From a virus: a stretch of DNA of 20,016 bases. Positions 13,083 to 19,372 of the stretch are shown here, in pieces; position 1 is the stretch's first letter; every line of letters starts with the position of its first letter. The stretch spans positions 1 to 20,016 of the IMG/VR virus record IMGVR_UViG_3300015263_000213. One strand, 5' to 3'. The notes beneath the pieces were generated by a model, which was not told the origin of the DNA, made no database searches, and saw nothing but the letters and a program-made list of their open reading frames with translations. The position numbers and the translations under genes were made by a program.

Positions 13083-14282
13083 ATGTTTTCATTTAAGCAA
13101 TTCATCACCGAAACCAGAGAAGAAAGCGAACTACCGGGTCTTTCAAAAACTCATCACGATTTTCTCTTTCATCTAAGCGGTCCTTCAGACGATACCATTT
13201 CTGGTAAGGCTTTAAAGGAAGAAGTAGAAGAGCTTGATGAACAGGTTGATGTTGATAAGGTTGCCCATAAGGCTATGAATATGCCTAGAACTCGTGGCAT
13301 GATCGAACAGGGTAATGCTGATCCTGAATTGAAGAACGCTTCACATAAGTCAATGGGTTCCAAGCTTCGTTCTACTTTTGACGCTATGGAAAAGGAAAGC
13401 CCAGAAGAGTCCAAGGCTAATCTTTCTCATTCTAAGAAAGTATTCCAAGAATTTGCACAGTCACGTGGTTACAAAAATGCTCCTAAGCTTCTAGGCGAAA
13501 ATGGTAAGACTCGTAAGTCAACTGGTGAAAACGTACACACCAAGGGTCTTGCTCTTGCACCACATGCTACAGGCGGTCTACATAAGTTTGACGTATGTCC
13601 TCGTGCTTCTAAGGAATGCCGTAAGAATTGCCTAGGTACAGAGGCTGGTGGTAACAAGCAGTATCCAGACTTTGCCCTATCATCTAAGGTTCTTCGTACA
13701 CACTTCCTAGCTAAGCATCCTGAACATGCTGCACGTATTCTTGATCATGAAATTGGTCAACATGCTAAGTCAGCTTCAAAGAAGGGTTATAAGCCCGGTG
13801 TACGTCTAAACGTTACATCTGATATTTCATGGGAACATCATGCTCCACAGCTATTCAAGCGTCATCCCGGAGTACAGTTCTATGACTATACCAAGATGCA
13901 TAACCGTGTAGGTCATCCAAATCTACCAGAAAACTATCACTTGACTCTATCACACACTGGTACCGGTCATGATGAGTCTAACGATCATCATGCAGTAAAG
14001 GCACTTGAAAAGGGTCATACTGTTGCTATGGTTTATGCCAAGGATAAGAAGACACCAAACCCAACACACGTTGAAGACGTTAAGTCTGGTCGCCGCTATC
14101 CTATTATCAATGGAGACCATGACGATAATACATTTGACCGTCACGCACAAGCTGGTAAGACAGAAGGACAGCCACACCATGGCGTTGTTTCTGGTCTAAA
14201 GCTTAAGGGTGTTTCCGCTGCTAGTGCTGGACACTTTGCAAATAAGGTTGATCCAGACGGGGTTATTCGTATCAATAAGTAA
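13083..14282 (+). CDS. GP88-family protein with capsid-targeting-like leader
   Basis: A 399-residue protein. The first ten residues, MFSFKQFITE, closely parallel the T4 internal-protein leader MKTYQEFIAE, and I8-T9-E10 fits the prohead protease site. Residues about 15-135 are charged and helical. From about 145 the sequence matches the GP88 domain first named in mycobacteriophages: a cysteine cluster (C172, C179, C183 in DVCPRASKECRKNCLG), VRLNVTSDISWE (240-251), VQFYDYTKM, NYHLTLSHTGTG, AMVYAK and INGDHDDNTFD. The GP88 function is unknown; the cysteines suggest bound metal or an iron-sulphur site. It is the second head-packaging candidate, with an exact late promoter box upstream and AAGGGA as ribosome site. 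Confidence 0.82.
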   Translation: MFSFKQFITETREESELPGLSKTHHDFLFHLSGPSDDTISGKALKEEVEELDEQVDVDKVAHKAMNMPRTRGMIEQGNADPELKNASHKSMGSKLRSTFDAMEKESPEESKANLSHSKKVFQEFAQSRGYKNAPKLLGENGKTRKSTGENVHTKGLALAPHATGGLHKFDVCPRASKECRKNCLGTEAGGNKQYPDFALSSKVLRTHFLAKHPEHAARILDHEIGQHAKSASKKGYKPGVRLNVTSDISWEHHAPQLFKRHPGVQFYDYTKMHNRVGHPNLPENYHLTLSHTGTGHDESNDHHAVKALEKGHTVAMVYAKDKKTPNPTHVEDVKSGRRYPIINGDHDDNTFDRHAQAGKTEGQPHHGVVSGLKLKGVSAASAGHFANKVDPDGVIRINK

Positions 14283-14288
14283 GGTGGT

Positions 14289-14489
14289 ATGAAAAAGAAA
14301 AAGGTCAAATATGCAGTACCTTGCGCTTTCACCACTGAAGGCGACTTCGATATAGAAGATGTATTCTTTTTGACCTTTCATACCAAAGATGAAGTTGAAG
14401 CATTAAAATTAGCACAGTGCGTTTGTGGCGATATGGCTGAAAAGGCACTGTGCATAATATCAGAGGATGGAGAACTTTTCCAACTTTGA
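14289..14489 (+). CDS. Small protein, unknown function
   Basis: A 66-residue protein six bases after the GP88 gene, with AAGGTGG just before the ATG. It has a basic start (MKKKKVKYAVPCAFTTEGDF), then a ferredoxin-like alternation of strands and helix (DVFFLTFHTKDEVEALKLAQCVCGDMAEKALCIIS). Three cysteines, two as CVC. No family recognised. It is probably co-transcribed with the GP88 gene; the NAD-cassette promoter lies immediately downstream of its stop. Confidence 0.65.
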   Translation: MKKKKVKYAVPCAFTTEGDFDIEDVFFLTFHTKDEVEALKLAQCVCGDMAEKALCIISEDGELFQL

Positions 14490-14491
14490 TA

Positions 14492-14520
14492 TTGACATTC
14501 TACCAACATTGAGGTAGAGT
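14492..14520 (+). promoter_or_regulatory. Promoter of the NAD cassette, palindromic spacer
   Basis: TTGACA at 14492-14497, 17-base spacer, TAGAGT at 14515-14520. TCTACC (14499-14504) and GGTAGA (14513-14518) form an inverted repeat spanning the spacer and -10, which would suit an operator. Confidence 0.68.
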
Positions 14521-14525
14521 GCACC

Positions 14526-14550
14526 AACTAACCGGAAAGACCGGATAGTT
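14526..14550 (+). promoter_or_regulatory. Leader hairpin upstream of the NAD cassette
   Basis: AACTA-a-CCGG (14526-14535) pairs with CCGG-a-TAGTT (14541-14550) around an AAAGA loop, with one A/A mismatch. It lies immediately after the expected transcription start, in a leader of about 55 nt before the gene at 14581. It could stabilise the message or act as a regulatory element; I do not recognise a known riboswitch class. Confidence 0.6.
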
Positions 14551-14580
14551 CACATTATAGCCACAAAGGAGTTTTGGGCA

Positions 14581-15675
14581 ATGGAATATGATCTACTAGT
14601 TTTCATTGGGCGTTTTCAGCCCTTTCACGTACAGCATAAGCGCATTATTGATGTTGCGCTAACCAAGGCAAAGAAGGTTCTTGTCCTTGTAGGTTCTTCG
14701 GGTAAAGCCCGCACTGTACGCAATCCCTTCACATTTGATGAACGCCGCCGCATGATTCATGATTCGTTTCTTGCGATGGACCTAGACCGCGACAATGATG
14801 TTGACGGTGTTCCTACTACTTCGCGTATCATCATCAAGCCTCTCTTTGATAAGACCTATAACGATATCGCATGGATCAATCAGGTCCAGACTGTCGTTAA
14901 GGAAACTGCACTTGACGTAATCAACAATTTTGGTTTTCGTGCCGCTGGTCTTAAAGATGCCAAGATTGGTCTGATCGGTGCTGCGAAGGATCATACTAGC
15001 TATTATTTGAAGCTGTTCCCACAGTGGGATTCGGTTGACGTTCCTATTCAGAGTTTCATGAATGCTACTGCTATTCGTGAAGGATTCCTTGCGGGTACTA
15101 TGCAGAAGCACGAGATTGTGACTAATGAAGTTACTGCTGCTGTCGCCAATTTCATGTTCAATGATTTCAAGAATGGCGAACATTATGCTCAGCTTCGCCG
15201 TGAGCTTGAACATGTGAAGAAGTACAAGGAATCGTGGAAAGCTGCACCATATGCCGTAAAGCATGTGACGGTTGATGCTGTTGTAGAACAGAGTGGTCAT
15301 ATCCTTGTCGTAAAGCGCCGTAGTGAACCGGGTAAGGGTTTGTTTGCGCTACCGGGTGGTCATCTTGAAGAATTTGAACGTCTTGAAGATGGTGTTATTC
15401 GTGAGCTAAAGGAAGAAACCAAGATCAAGGTTCCTGATCCTGTCCTTCGTGGTTCGATTCATGCTACTCATATGTTTGATGATCCTCATCGTTCAAACAT
15501 TGGTCGTGTTATTACCTATGCTGCCTACATTAAGCTTGCCGATGATACCAAGCTTCCTAAGGTAAAGGGTGCTGATGATGCTGAAAAGGCATTTTGGATG
15601 CCCATTGGCGATATGCGTGAAGACATGTTCTTTGACGATCATTTTCATATCGTCCAGTATTTCTTGGGGGTTTGA
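14581..15675 (+). CDS. nadM: Bifunctional NMN adenylyltransferase / Nudix hydrolase
   Basis: A 364-residue fusion. The N-terminal nucleotidyltransferase domain (about 1-190) has GRFQPFHVQH (10-19, the GxxxPxHxxH motif), NPFTFDERRRMI and an NATAIREGF block (161-169) in place of the usual ISSTxxR. It should join NMN and ATP to give NAD. The C-terminal Nudix domain (about 225-364) has a box at 260-282 (GHLEEFE...REL-EET-I) with the catalytic REUxEE residues; the usual glycine near its end is K281. Bacterial and KVP40-type homologues with this layout hydrolyse ADP-ribose to AMP and ribose 5-phosphate. AAAGGAG (14567-14573) gives the ribosome site. It opens the operon that also encodes a macro domain and ends with nicotinamide phosphoribosyltransferase. 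Confidence 0.92.
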   Translation: MEYDLLVFIGRFQPFHVQHKRIIDVALTKAKKVLVLVGSSGKARTVRNPFTFDERRRMIHDSFLAMDLDRDNDVDGVPTTSRIIIKPLFDKTYNDIAWINQVQTVVKETALDVINNFGFRAAGLKDAKIGLIGAAKDHTSYYLKLFPQWDSVDVPIQSFMNATAIREGFLAGTMQKHEIVTNEVTAAVANFMFNDFKNGEHYAQLRRELEHVKKYKESWKAAPYAVKHVTVDAVVEQSGHILVVKRRSEPGKGLFALPGGHLEEFERLEDGVIRELKEETKIKVPDPVLRGSIHATHMFDDPHRSNIGRVITYAAYIKLADDTKLPKVKGADDAEKAFWMPIGDMREDMFFDDHFHIVQYFLGV

Positions 15676-15677
15676 TT

Positions 15678-16166
15678 ATGCTACATCGTGTTAAAGGTAA
15701 TCTAATTGACATGGCGGAACAGGGACAGTTTAATATTATTGTCCATGGTTGTAATTGTCAAAACACAATGGGTTCTGGTATTGCCAAGGAACTTCGTACT
15801 CGTTATCCCGGTGTATATGAAGCCGACACACTAGCAGGAAAAACATGGCAGACACCAGTAGCAAAGCTTGGTAACTTTAGTACCTATGCTACGGTTGGTA
15901 AGCAAGGCAATCCATTTGTAGTGATCAATGCCTACACACAGTTGCACTATCTGCCTCGTGGTGTTGATCATTTTGAATATGAAAGCTTTTATGTTATTTT
16001 GAGAAAGCTTGAACATATTGTGAAGGATAATGTTAGTATCGGATTTCCATATATTGGAATGGGATTAGCTGGCGGAAATTCTGCTGTCATCCTTGACATG
16101 CTAGAGACATTCGCCTATAATGTGACGAAGAAGGGTGGAAAGGCTACCCTAGTGGAGTTTGGATAA
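15678..16166 (+). CDS. Macro domain ADP-ribose-processing protein
   Basis: A 162-residue single macro domain. The ADP-ribose loop reads IVHGCNCQNTMGSGIAKELRTRYPG (residues 21-45, in pieces) and the second loop IGFPYIGMGLAGGN (121-134). This layout matches Poa1p-like/phage ADP-ribose-1''-phosphate phosphatases and related ADP-ribosyl hydrolases. GGGGG (15666-15670) and a two-base gap from the nadM stop indicate coupled translation; the in-frame TTG at 15672 is not used. In context it may clear ADP-ribose-1''-phosphate from RNA ligation, reverse ADP-ribosylation, or bind NAD-derived signals. Substrate cannot be told from sequence. Confidence 0.88.
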   Translation: MLHRVKGNLIDMAEQGQFNIIVHGCNCQNTMGSGIAKELRTRYPGVYEADTLAGKTWQTPVAKLGNFSTYATVGKQGNPFVVINAYTQLHYLPRGVDHFEYESFYVILRKLEHIVKDNVSIGFPYIGMGLAGGNSAVILDMLETFAYNVTKKGGKATLVEFG

Positions 16167-16345
16167 TGATTGAAGATATTTCAGAAGAAGACAATGTGAT
16201 GCTAACTGAGTTTTCACAGGCTGTAAACAATGCCAGCCGTGAACAACTTATGTATCTCGTGGTTAACCTTACGATTGACGGTTCTCAGGAAGAGGCTCGT
16301 GGTCGTATCAAAATCGTAAAGGACTTTCTAGAAAGGGAAGTCTAA
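16166..16345 (+). CDS. Small acidic protein in the NAD operon
   Basis: A 59-residue protein whose ATG overlaps the macro-domain stop (TAATG) and whose own stop overlaps the next ATG in the same way. It is predicted helical: ISEEDNVMLTEFSQAVNNAS, EQLMYLVVNLTI and EARGRIKIVKDFLEREV. No family recognised. Its place between NAD genes, with overlaps at both ends, ensures co-translation and suggests a role linked to them, but this rests on position only. Confidence 0.68.
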   Translation: MIEDISEEDNVMLTEFSQAVNNASREQLMYLVVNLTIDGSQEEARGRIKIVKDFLEREV

Positions 16346-16695
16346 TGATTGTAATTTGTGATGATGAATTGAGTGAAAACGATTGGAATCTTTTAGTCGA
16401 TTCATCAATGCGTGATCATACATCGCAATTGTTGTTTGTGTTGGGCAGTAGAGAAAAATTCAAGGTCGCCTCAGTTGAAGGTACCAATTGGGCTTATAAT
16501 ACTCGCCGCCCAACATATTTTGAATATATGTTGTCTGATGATAATGTTGGTGAAGAAGACGCAGATTTTATTCGTGACTCTCTCAATCCAGACTATTTTA
16601 CGGCAACGTTTTCAGAACGCAATGACCGACTAGATTTGGTTGTTGACTTTTCCAAAAAACTCTCTATAAGGGGGTTCAACGTATTACAGCTTTAG
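16345..16695 (+). CDS. Unknown protein in the NAD operon
   Basis: A 116-residue acidic protein starting in a TAATG overlap. Sequence highlights: MIVICDDELSENDWNLLVDSS, LLFVLGSREKFKVASVEGTNW, TYFEYMLSDDNVGEEDADFI and NDRLDLVVDFSKKLSIRGF. No family recognised; the mixture of strands and acidic loops suggests a small folded domain. The promoter for the following nadV gene is embedded in its last 50 bases. Confidence 0.68.
   Translation: MIVICDDELSENDWNLLVDSSMRDHTSQLLFVLGSREKFKVASVEGTNWAYNTRRPTYFEYMLSDDNVGEEDADFIRDSLNPDYFTATFSERNDRLDLVVDFSKKLSIRGFNVLQL
16643..16670 (+). promoter_or_regulatory. Internal promoter for nadV
   Basis: TTGACT at 16643-16648, 16-base spacer, TATAAG at 16665-16670. It lies inside the end of the preceding gene and gives the nicotinamide phosphoribosyltransferase its own transcript with a leader of about 60 nt. 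Confidence 0.65.
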
Positions 16696-16736
16696 GATAG
16701 ACCTTTAGCTTTTAATGATTAAGGAGTTTAATCAAA

Positions 16737-18134
16737 ATGAAAAACATTATTCTCAATAGCGACAGCTACAAGTACAGCCAGTTTAACCAGTATCCTGAGG
16801 GTACTGAATACATCTACAGCTACATCGAAAGCCGTGGTGGTAAGTATGATGAGACCGTATTCTTTGGTCTACAGGCTTTCATCAAGGAATATCTTTGTGG
16901 TCCAGTAGTAACTATGGAAATGATTGATGAAGCGGAAGCTATCATCACTGCCCATGGTGAACCTTTTAACCGCGAAGGATGGGAATACATTGTGAAGGAA
17001 CACGGTGGTAATCTTCCTGTCATTATCAAGGCTGTTCCAGAAGGCACGGTTGTTGGTGTACATAATGTTCTTGCAACTATTGTCAACAATGATCCTAAGT
17101 GCTACTGGTTGACTTCGTTCCTTGAAACTGCTCTACTTCGTGCTATCTGGTATCCGACTACTGTTGCTACCAATAGCCGTGAAATTAAGAAGGTGATCCT
17201 TGATGCATTGGTACGCACTGGTAATCCAGACGATATTGGCTTTAAGCTTCATGATTTCGGTGCGCGAGGCGTATCGAGTCTTGAGTCGGCTGGCATCGGT
17301 GGAACTGCCCACCTCGTTAACTTCATGGGAACGGATACAGTCGAGGCTCTACTTTTTGCTCGTCGCTACTACGGCGCTGATATGGCTGGCTTCTCTGTTC
17401 CAGCTATGGAACACAGCACTGTAACCAGTTGGGGCCGTGAACGTGAAGTTGACAGCTATCGCAACATGGTTAAGAAGAACGGTAAGCCCGGTGGTATTGT
17501 ATCTGCTGTAAGTGACAGCTACGATATTTTCAATGCCTGTAAGCTGTGGGGTACTGAACTAAAACAAGATATCCTTGACAGCGGTGCTACTCTCGTGGTA
17601 CGTCCTGATAGTGGTCATCCGGCAACTGTTGTCCTTAAGTGCATCCAGATTCTTGACGAACACTTTGGAAGTGAAGTCAACGAAAAGGGGTACAAGGTTC
17701 TCAGCAATGTCCGTGTGCTACAGGGTGATGGTATCAATATCGATTCTGTGAAAGAAATCCTTGACACCATTATCGCAGAAGGTTATAGTGCAGATAACGT
17801 TGTCTTCGGACAAGGTGGTGCTCTTCTACAGATTGTCAATCGTGATGATCAGAAGTTTGCTATGAAGTGTTCGGCTGCTTTTGTGAATGGTGAATGGGTT
17901 GATGTTTTCAAAGACCCTATCACTGATCAGGGTAAGCAAAGCAAGAAGGGACAATTGAAGCTTGTTAAGAATGGCGGTATTGACAAGGACGGAAATCCTT
18001 GCTACATTACGGTCAATCATCACGACAAGATGTTCAACGTCCTGCATGATGAACTAGAAGTTGTTTTTAGTAACGGTAAGCTGATTCGTGACTTGACTTT
18101 CGATGAAGTCCGTGCTAATGTAGAAAAAATGTAA
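16737..18134 (+). CDS. nadV: Nicotinamide phosphoribosyltransferase (NAMPT)
   Basis: A 465-residue protein of full NAMPT length. It converts nicotinamide and PRPP to NMN. Key positions align with the human enzyme: LHDFGARGVSSLESAGIGG (171-189; R177), MGTDTV with D200 (the residue selecting nicotinamide), PAMEHST with the phosphorylated histidine H226, VSDSYDIFNAC, RPDSG (R289, D291) and FKDPITDQGKQSKKG. No catalytic residue is missing. AAGGAG (16722-16727) precedes the ATG. Together with nadM it gives the two-step nicotinamide-to-NAD route also seen in Vibrio phage KVP40 (nadV/natV) and in phage NAD-reconstitution systems that counter NAD-depleting defences. Confidence 0.95.
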   Translation: MKNIILNSDSYKYSQFNQYPEGTEYIYSYIESRGGKYDETVFFGLQAFIKEYLCGPVVTMEMIDEAEAIITAHGEPFNREGWEYIVKEHGGNLPVIIKAVPEGTVVGVHNVLATIVNNDPKCYWLTSFLETALLRAIWYPTTVATNSREIKKVILDALVRTGNPDDIGFKLHDFGARGVSSLESAGIGGTAHLVNFMGTDTVEALLFARRYYGADMAGFSVPAMEHSTVTSWGREREVDSYRNMVKKNGKPGGIVSAVSDSYDIFNACKLWGTELKQDILDSGATLVVRPDSGHPATVVLKCIQILDEHFGSEVNEKGYKVLSNVRVLQGDGINIDSVKEILDTIIAEGYSADNVVFGQGGALLQIVNRDDQKFAMKCSAAFVNGEWVDVFKDPITDQGKQSKKGQLKLVKNGGIDKDGNPCYITVNHHDKMFNVLHDELEVVFSNGKLIRDLTFDEVRANVEKM

Positions 18135-18162
18135 GAAAGTTTTCGTTTTTTAAACATTTTTC

Positions 18163-18191
18163 TTGCATTTTTCCTAAATGTTGTATATATA
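18163..18191 (+). promoter_or_regulatory. Possible weak promoter upstream of the structured RNA region
   Basis: TTGCAT at 18163-18168, 17-base spacer, TATATA at 18186-18191, in an A/T-rich gap after nadV. It could transcribe the structured segment 18254-18509 and the tRNA-Asp beyond it. Confidence 0.38.
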
Positions 18192-18253
18192 GTAACACAA
18201 GTTTGTAATATAATTACAACGCTCTTTGACATTGTAGGTAAAGAAGTTCTTAT

Positions 18254-18509
18254 TCCCTAGGAATAAAGCATGGGTAAACTGTGCCTTGTTCCTAGGGAGT
18301 TAGACTCAACAAGTATACTCTGCTAAGGGTAGCGCATATAGACGTATATGCTTGATCGGGATAGGGCCATCTTGCCCCGATGAGATAACTTTGGCAATGG
18401 CTTAGGACGGGAAGCACCCGACTCCGAAATTCGCCTGAGTGAAAAAGATTGAACAATCCGCAAGGTTGTTCTTGACAGTTCACAGGAAGCAGAGTATATT
18501 TGTTGAGTC
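18254..18509 (+). ncRNA. Candidate structured noncoding RNA upstream of tRNA-Asp
   Basis: The 381 bases between nadV and tRNA-Asp hold no supportable gene but show dense pairing. TCCCTAGGAA (18254-18263) pairs with TTCCTAGGGA (18289-18298). Arms of 22 bases (18303-18324 and 18488-18509) pair with 21 Watson-Crick pairs and one G-U. Inside them are GCATATA-GACG-TATATGC (18334-18351), ATCGGG/CCCGAT (18355-18360, 18376-18381), CGGG/CCCG (18408-18420) and GAACAA-t-CC-GCAA-GG-TTGTTC (18451-18471, GNRA loop). TCGCCTG (18431-18437) also complements CAGGCGA in the tRNA (18561-18567). No known RNA family was recognised; group I intron, tmRNA and 6S signatures were looked for and not found. Confidence 0.6.
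18472..18500 (+). promoter_or_regulatory. Strong promoter for tRNA-Asp
   Basis: TTGACA at 18472-18477, 17-base spacer, TATATT at 18495-18500. The expected start (about 18507) is some nine bases before tRNA-Asp. The -10 lies inside the right arm of the 22-bp inverted repeat, so promoter and RNA stem share sequence. Confidence 0.78.
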
Positions 18510-18515
18510 ATTATT

Positions 18516-18591
18516 GGCCTTGGAGTCGTCTGGTGACGACACCTGTCTGTCTAACAGGTTCAGGCGAGTTCGATCCTCGTCAAGGTCGCCA
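18516..18591 (+). tRNA. tRNA-Asp (anticodon GUC), CCA encoded
   Basis: Acceptor GGCCTTG pairs with CAAGGTC (one G-U), D arm GTCG/CGAC, anticodon stem CCTGT/ACAGG with loop CTGTCTA (anticodon GTC), T arm GCGAG-TTCGATC-CTCGT, discriminator G and encoded CCA. Length 76. A normal cloverleaf; position 8 is G instead of the usual U. Confidence 0.93.
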
Positions 18592-18593
18592 AG

Positions 18594-18657
18594 TTTTAGG
18601 TTCCATTCCGCAATTCGAAAAATCTTTTTTGCATAAAGACCAAAACGGAACCTGTAG
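18594..18657 (+). repeat. TTTTAGG...CCTGTAGA stem element, copy 1
   Basis: TTTTAGGTTCC opens and GGAACCTGTAGA closes this element; AGGTTCC (18598-18604) pairs with GGAACCT (18647-18653). The interior includes GCAA...TTGC around AAAAATCTTTTT. It lies between the convergent tRNA-Asp and oxygenase genes, so it might also serve as a terminator. Two further copies are at 19292 and 19369. Confidence 0.6.
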
Positions 18658-18659
18658 AA

Positions 18660-19232
18660 TTAACGCCACTTTGGTCCATCAAACCATGCGGCTAGAGAGT
18701 ATCTTACTCCCTGTGTCACTGGATTTGCTTTGTGTCTGAATAGTGACGGAAAGAATATAATAGTGCCTTGCTCCTTTATCTCATCAGGTAAAGGTGTTAG
18801 ACCTTCGGTAAGTTCTAGTTCACCGCCTGTATAAGTTGCAGGGTCTGATAGCTGAACTACTGCCGTAATCTTACGATGATAGTATGGATCGTTATTCATC
18901 CAGAAAACGTCATGGTGCTCTTTATATTCACCCTTGTAAGCAGAATCATACTCTGCTAATTGTATGTAATCGAGTTTTGAGATTTGGATATCAAACCAAT
19001 CTCTGTTTGCTTGTTGGACAGTTTTCCACATAGCATCAAAGAGGTATTCAAATTTCTGGTTGTTTGAAGTCAAAAACTTTACCGATGATCTACGGTAGTC
19101 TTTGTCTAGTCCAATACCACCATTGACACCAATGACGGCATCGCTAGCACTGATATCCTTAGCATCATTGATAATCTGTTGACAAATCTCTTTTGAGAAG
19201 TAAGACTTGAAATAACACCATTCACCCTTCAT
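18660..19232 (-). CDS. 2-oxoglutarate/Fe(II)-dependent dioxygenase
   Basis: A 190-residue leftward protein of the 2OG-Fe(II) oxygenase superfamily, a type common in T4-like phages. Iron ligands are visible as H106-H107-D108 (HxD in KEHHDVFW) and H167 (FRHKANPV), and R177 (GVRYSLAAWF) is the expected 2-oxoglutarate anchor. ITAVVQLSDPATYTGGELEL is the typical strand pair before the second histidine. The substrate is unknown; protein, nucleic acid and lipid hydroxylation are all possible. The start at 19232 is preferred over the ATG twelve bases upstream because GGAG sits seven bases before it. It is the only leftward gene, divergent from a tRNA promoter. Confidence 0.88.
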   Translation of the reverse strand: MKGEWCYFKSYFSKEICQQIINDAKDISASDAVIGVNGGIGLDKDYRRSSVKFLTSNNQKFEYLFDAMWKTVQQANRDWFDIQISKLDYIQLAEYDSAYKGEYKEHHDVFWMNNDPYYHRKITAVVQLSDPATYTGGELELTEGLTPLPDEIKEQGTIIFFPSLFRHKANPVTQGVRYSLAAWFDGPKWR

Positions 19233-19251
19233 AATATTCTCCATAATACGG

Positions 19252-19280
19252 TTGACATACCTATTTATGGTTGCTATAAT
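19252..19280 (+). promoter_or_regulatory. Consensus sigma70 promoter for the right tRNA cluster
   Basis: TTGACA (19252-19257) and TATAAT (19275-19280) with exactly 17 bases between: a perfect bacterial consensus. Transcription would begin near 19287, just before the element at 19292, and run through the permuted tRNA and tRNA-Thr. Confidence 0.88.
19262..19269 (-). promoter_or_regulatory. Possible late promoter box for the oxygenase gene
   Basis: On the minus strand this reads CATAAATA, one base from the T4 late consensus TATAAATA. It lies 30 bases before the oxygenase ATG and inside the spacer of the rightward promoter at 19252-19280, so the two could not easily be used at once. Confidence 0.45.
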
Positions 19281-19291
19281 GAGGGCAAGAG

Positions 19292-19368
19292 TTTTAGGGT
19301 TGTTACAGCAAAACTTTTACGCTAAACTAATGTTGGATTGTCTTAGCGGACAAAAACAACCCTGTAGA
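19292..19368 (+). repeat. TTTTAGG...CCTGTAGA stem element, copy 2
   Basis: TTTTAGGGTTGTT opens it; AGGGTTGTT (19296-19304) pairs exactly with AACAACCCT (19355-19363), followed by GTAGATT. An inner stem CGCTAA/TTAGCG (19320-19325, 19343-19348) caps it. The interior (ACAGCAAAAC..., ATGTTGGATTG) loosely resembles the permuted-tRNA element that follows, but no tRNA arms are found in it. Confidence 0.6.
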
Positions 19369-19372
19369 TTTT

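Noticed and set aside
18376-18430. Hammerhead ribozyme core (CCGATGAG ... CGAAA)
   Set aside because: The essential U of CUGANGA is C, and no suitable stem III with a cleavage-site trinucleotide could be placed.
18303-18509. Retron-type msr/msd with a1/a2 repeats
   Set aside because: The long terminal inverted repeat is suggestive, but there is no reverse transcriptase gene nearby; the flanking genes are nadV and an oxygenase.
18254-18509. Group I intron, tmRNA or 6S RNA
   Set aside because: I saw no group I P/Q/R/S-like core, no tRNA-like tmRNA ends with a tag reading frame, and the branched interior does not look like the 6S rod with a central bubble.
18292-18739. Several open frames of 60-80 codons across the structured RNA and tRNA-Asp
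   Set aside because: They run through a tRNA, promoter and paired RNA segments, have no ribosome sites and are low-complexity translations of structured sequence.
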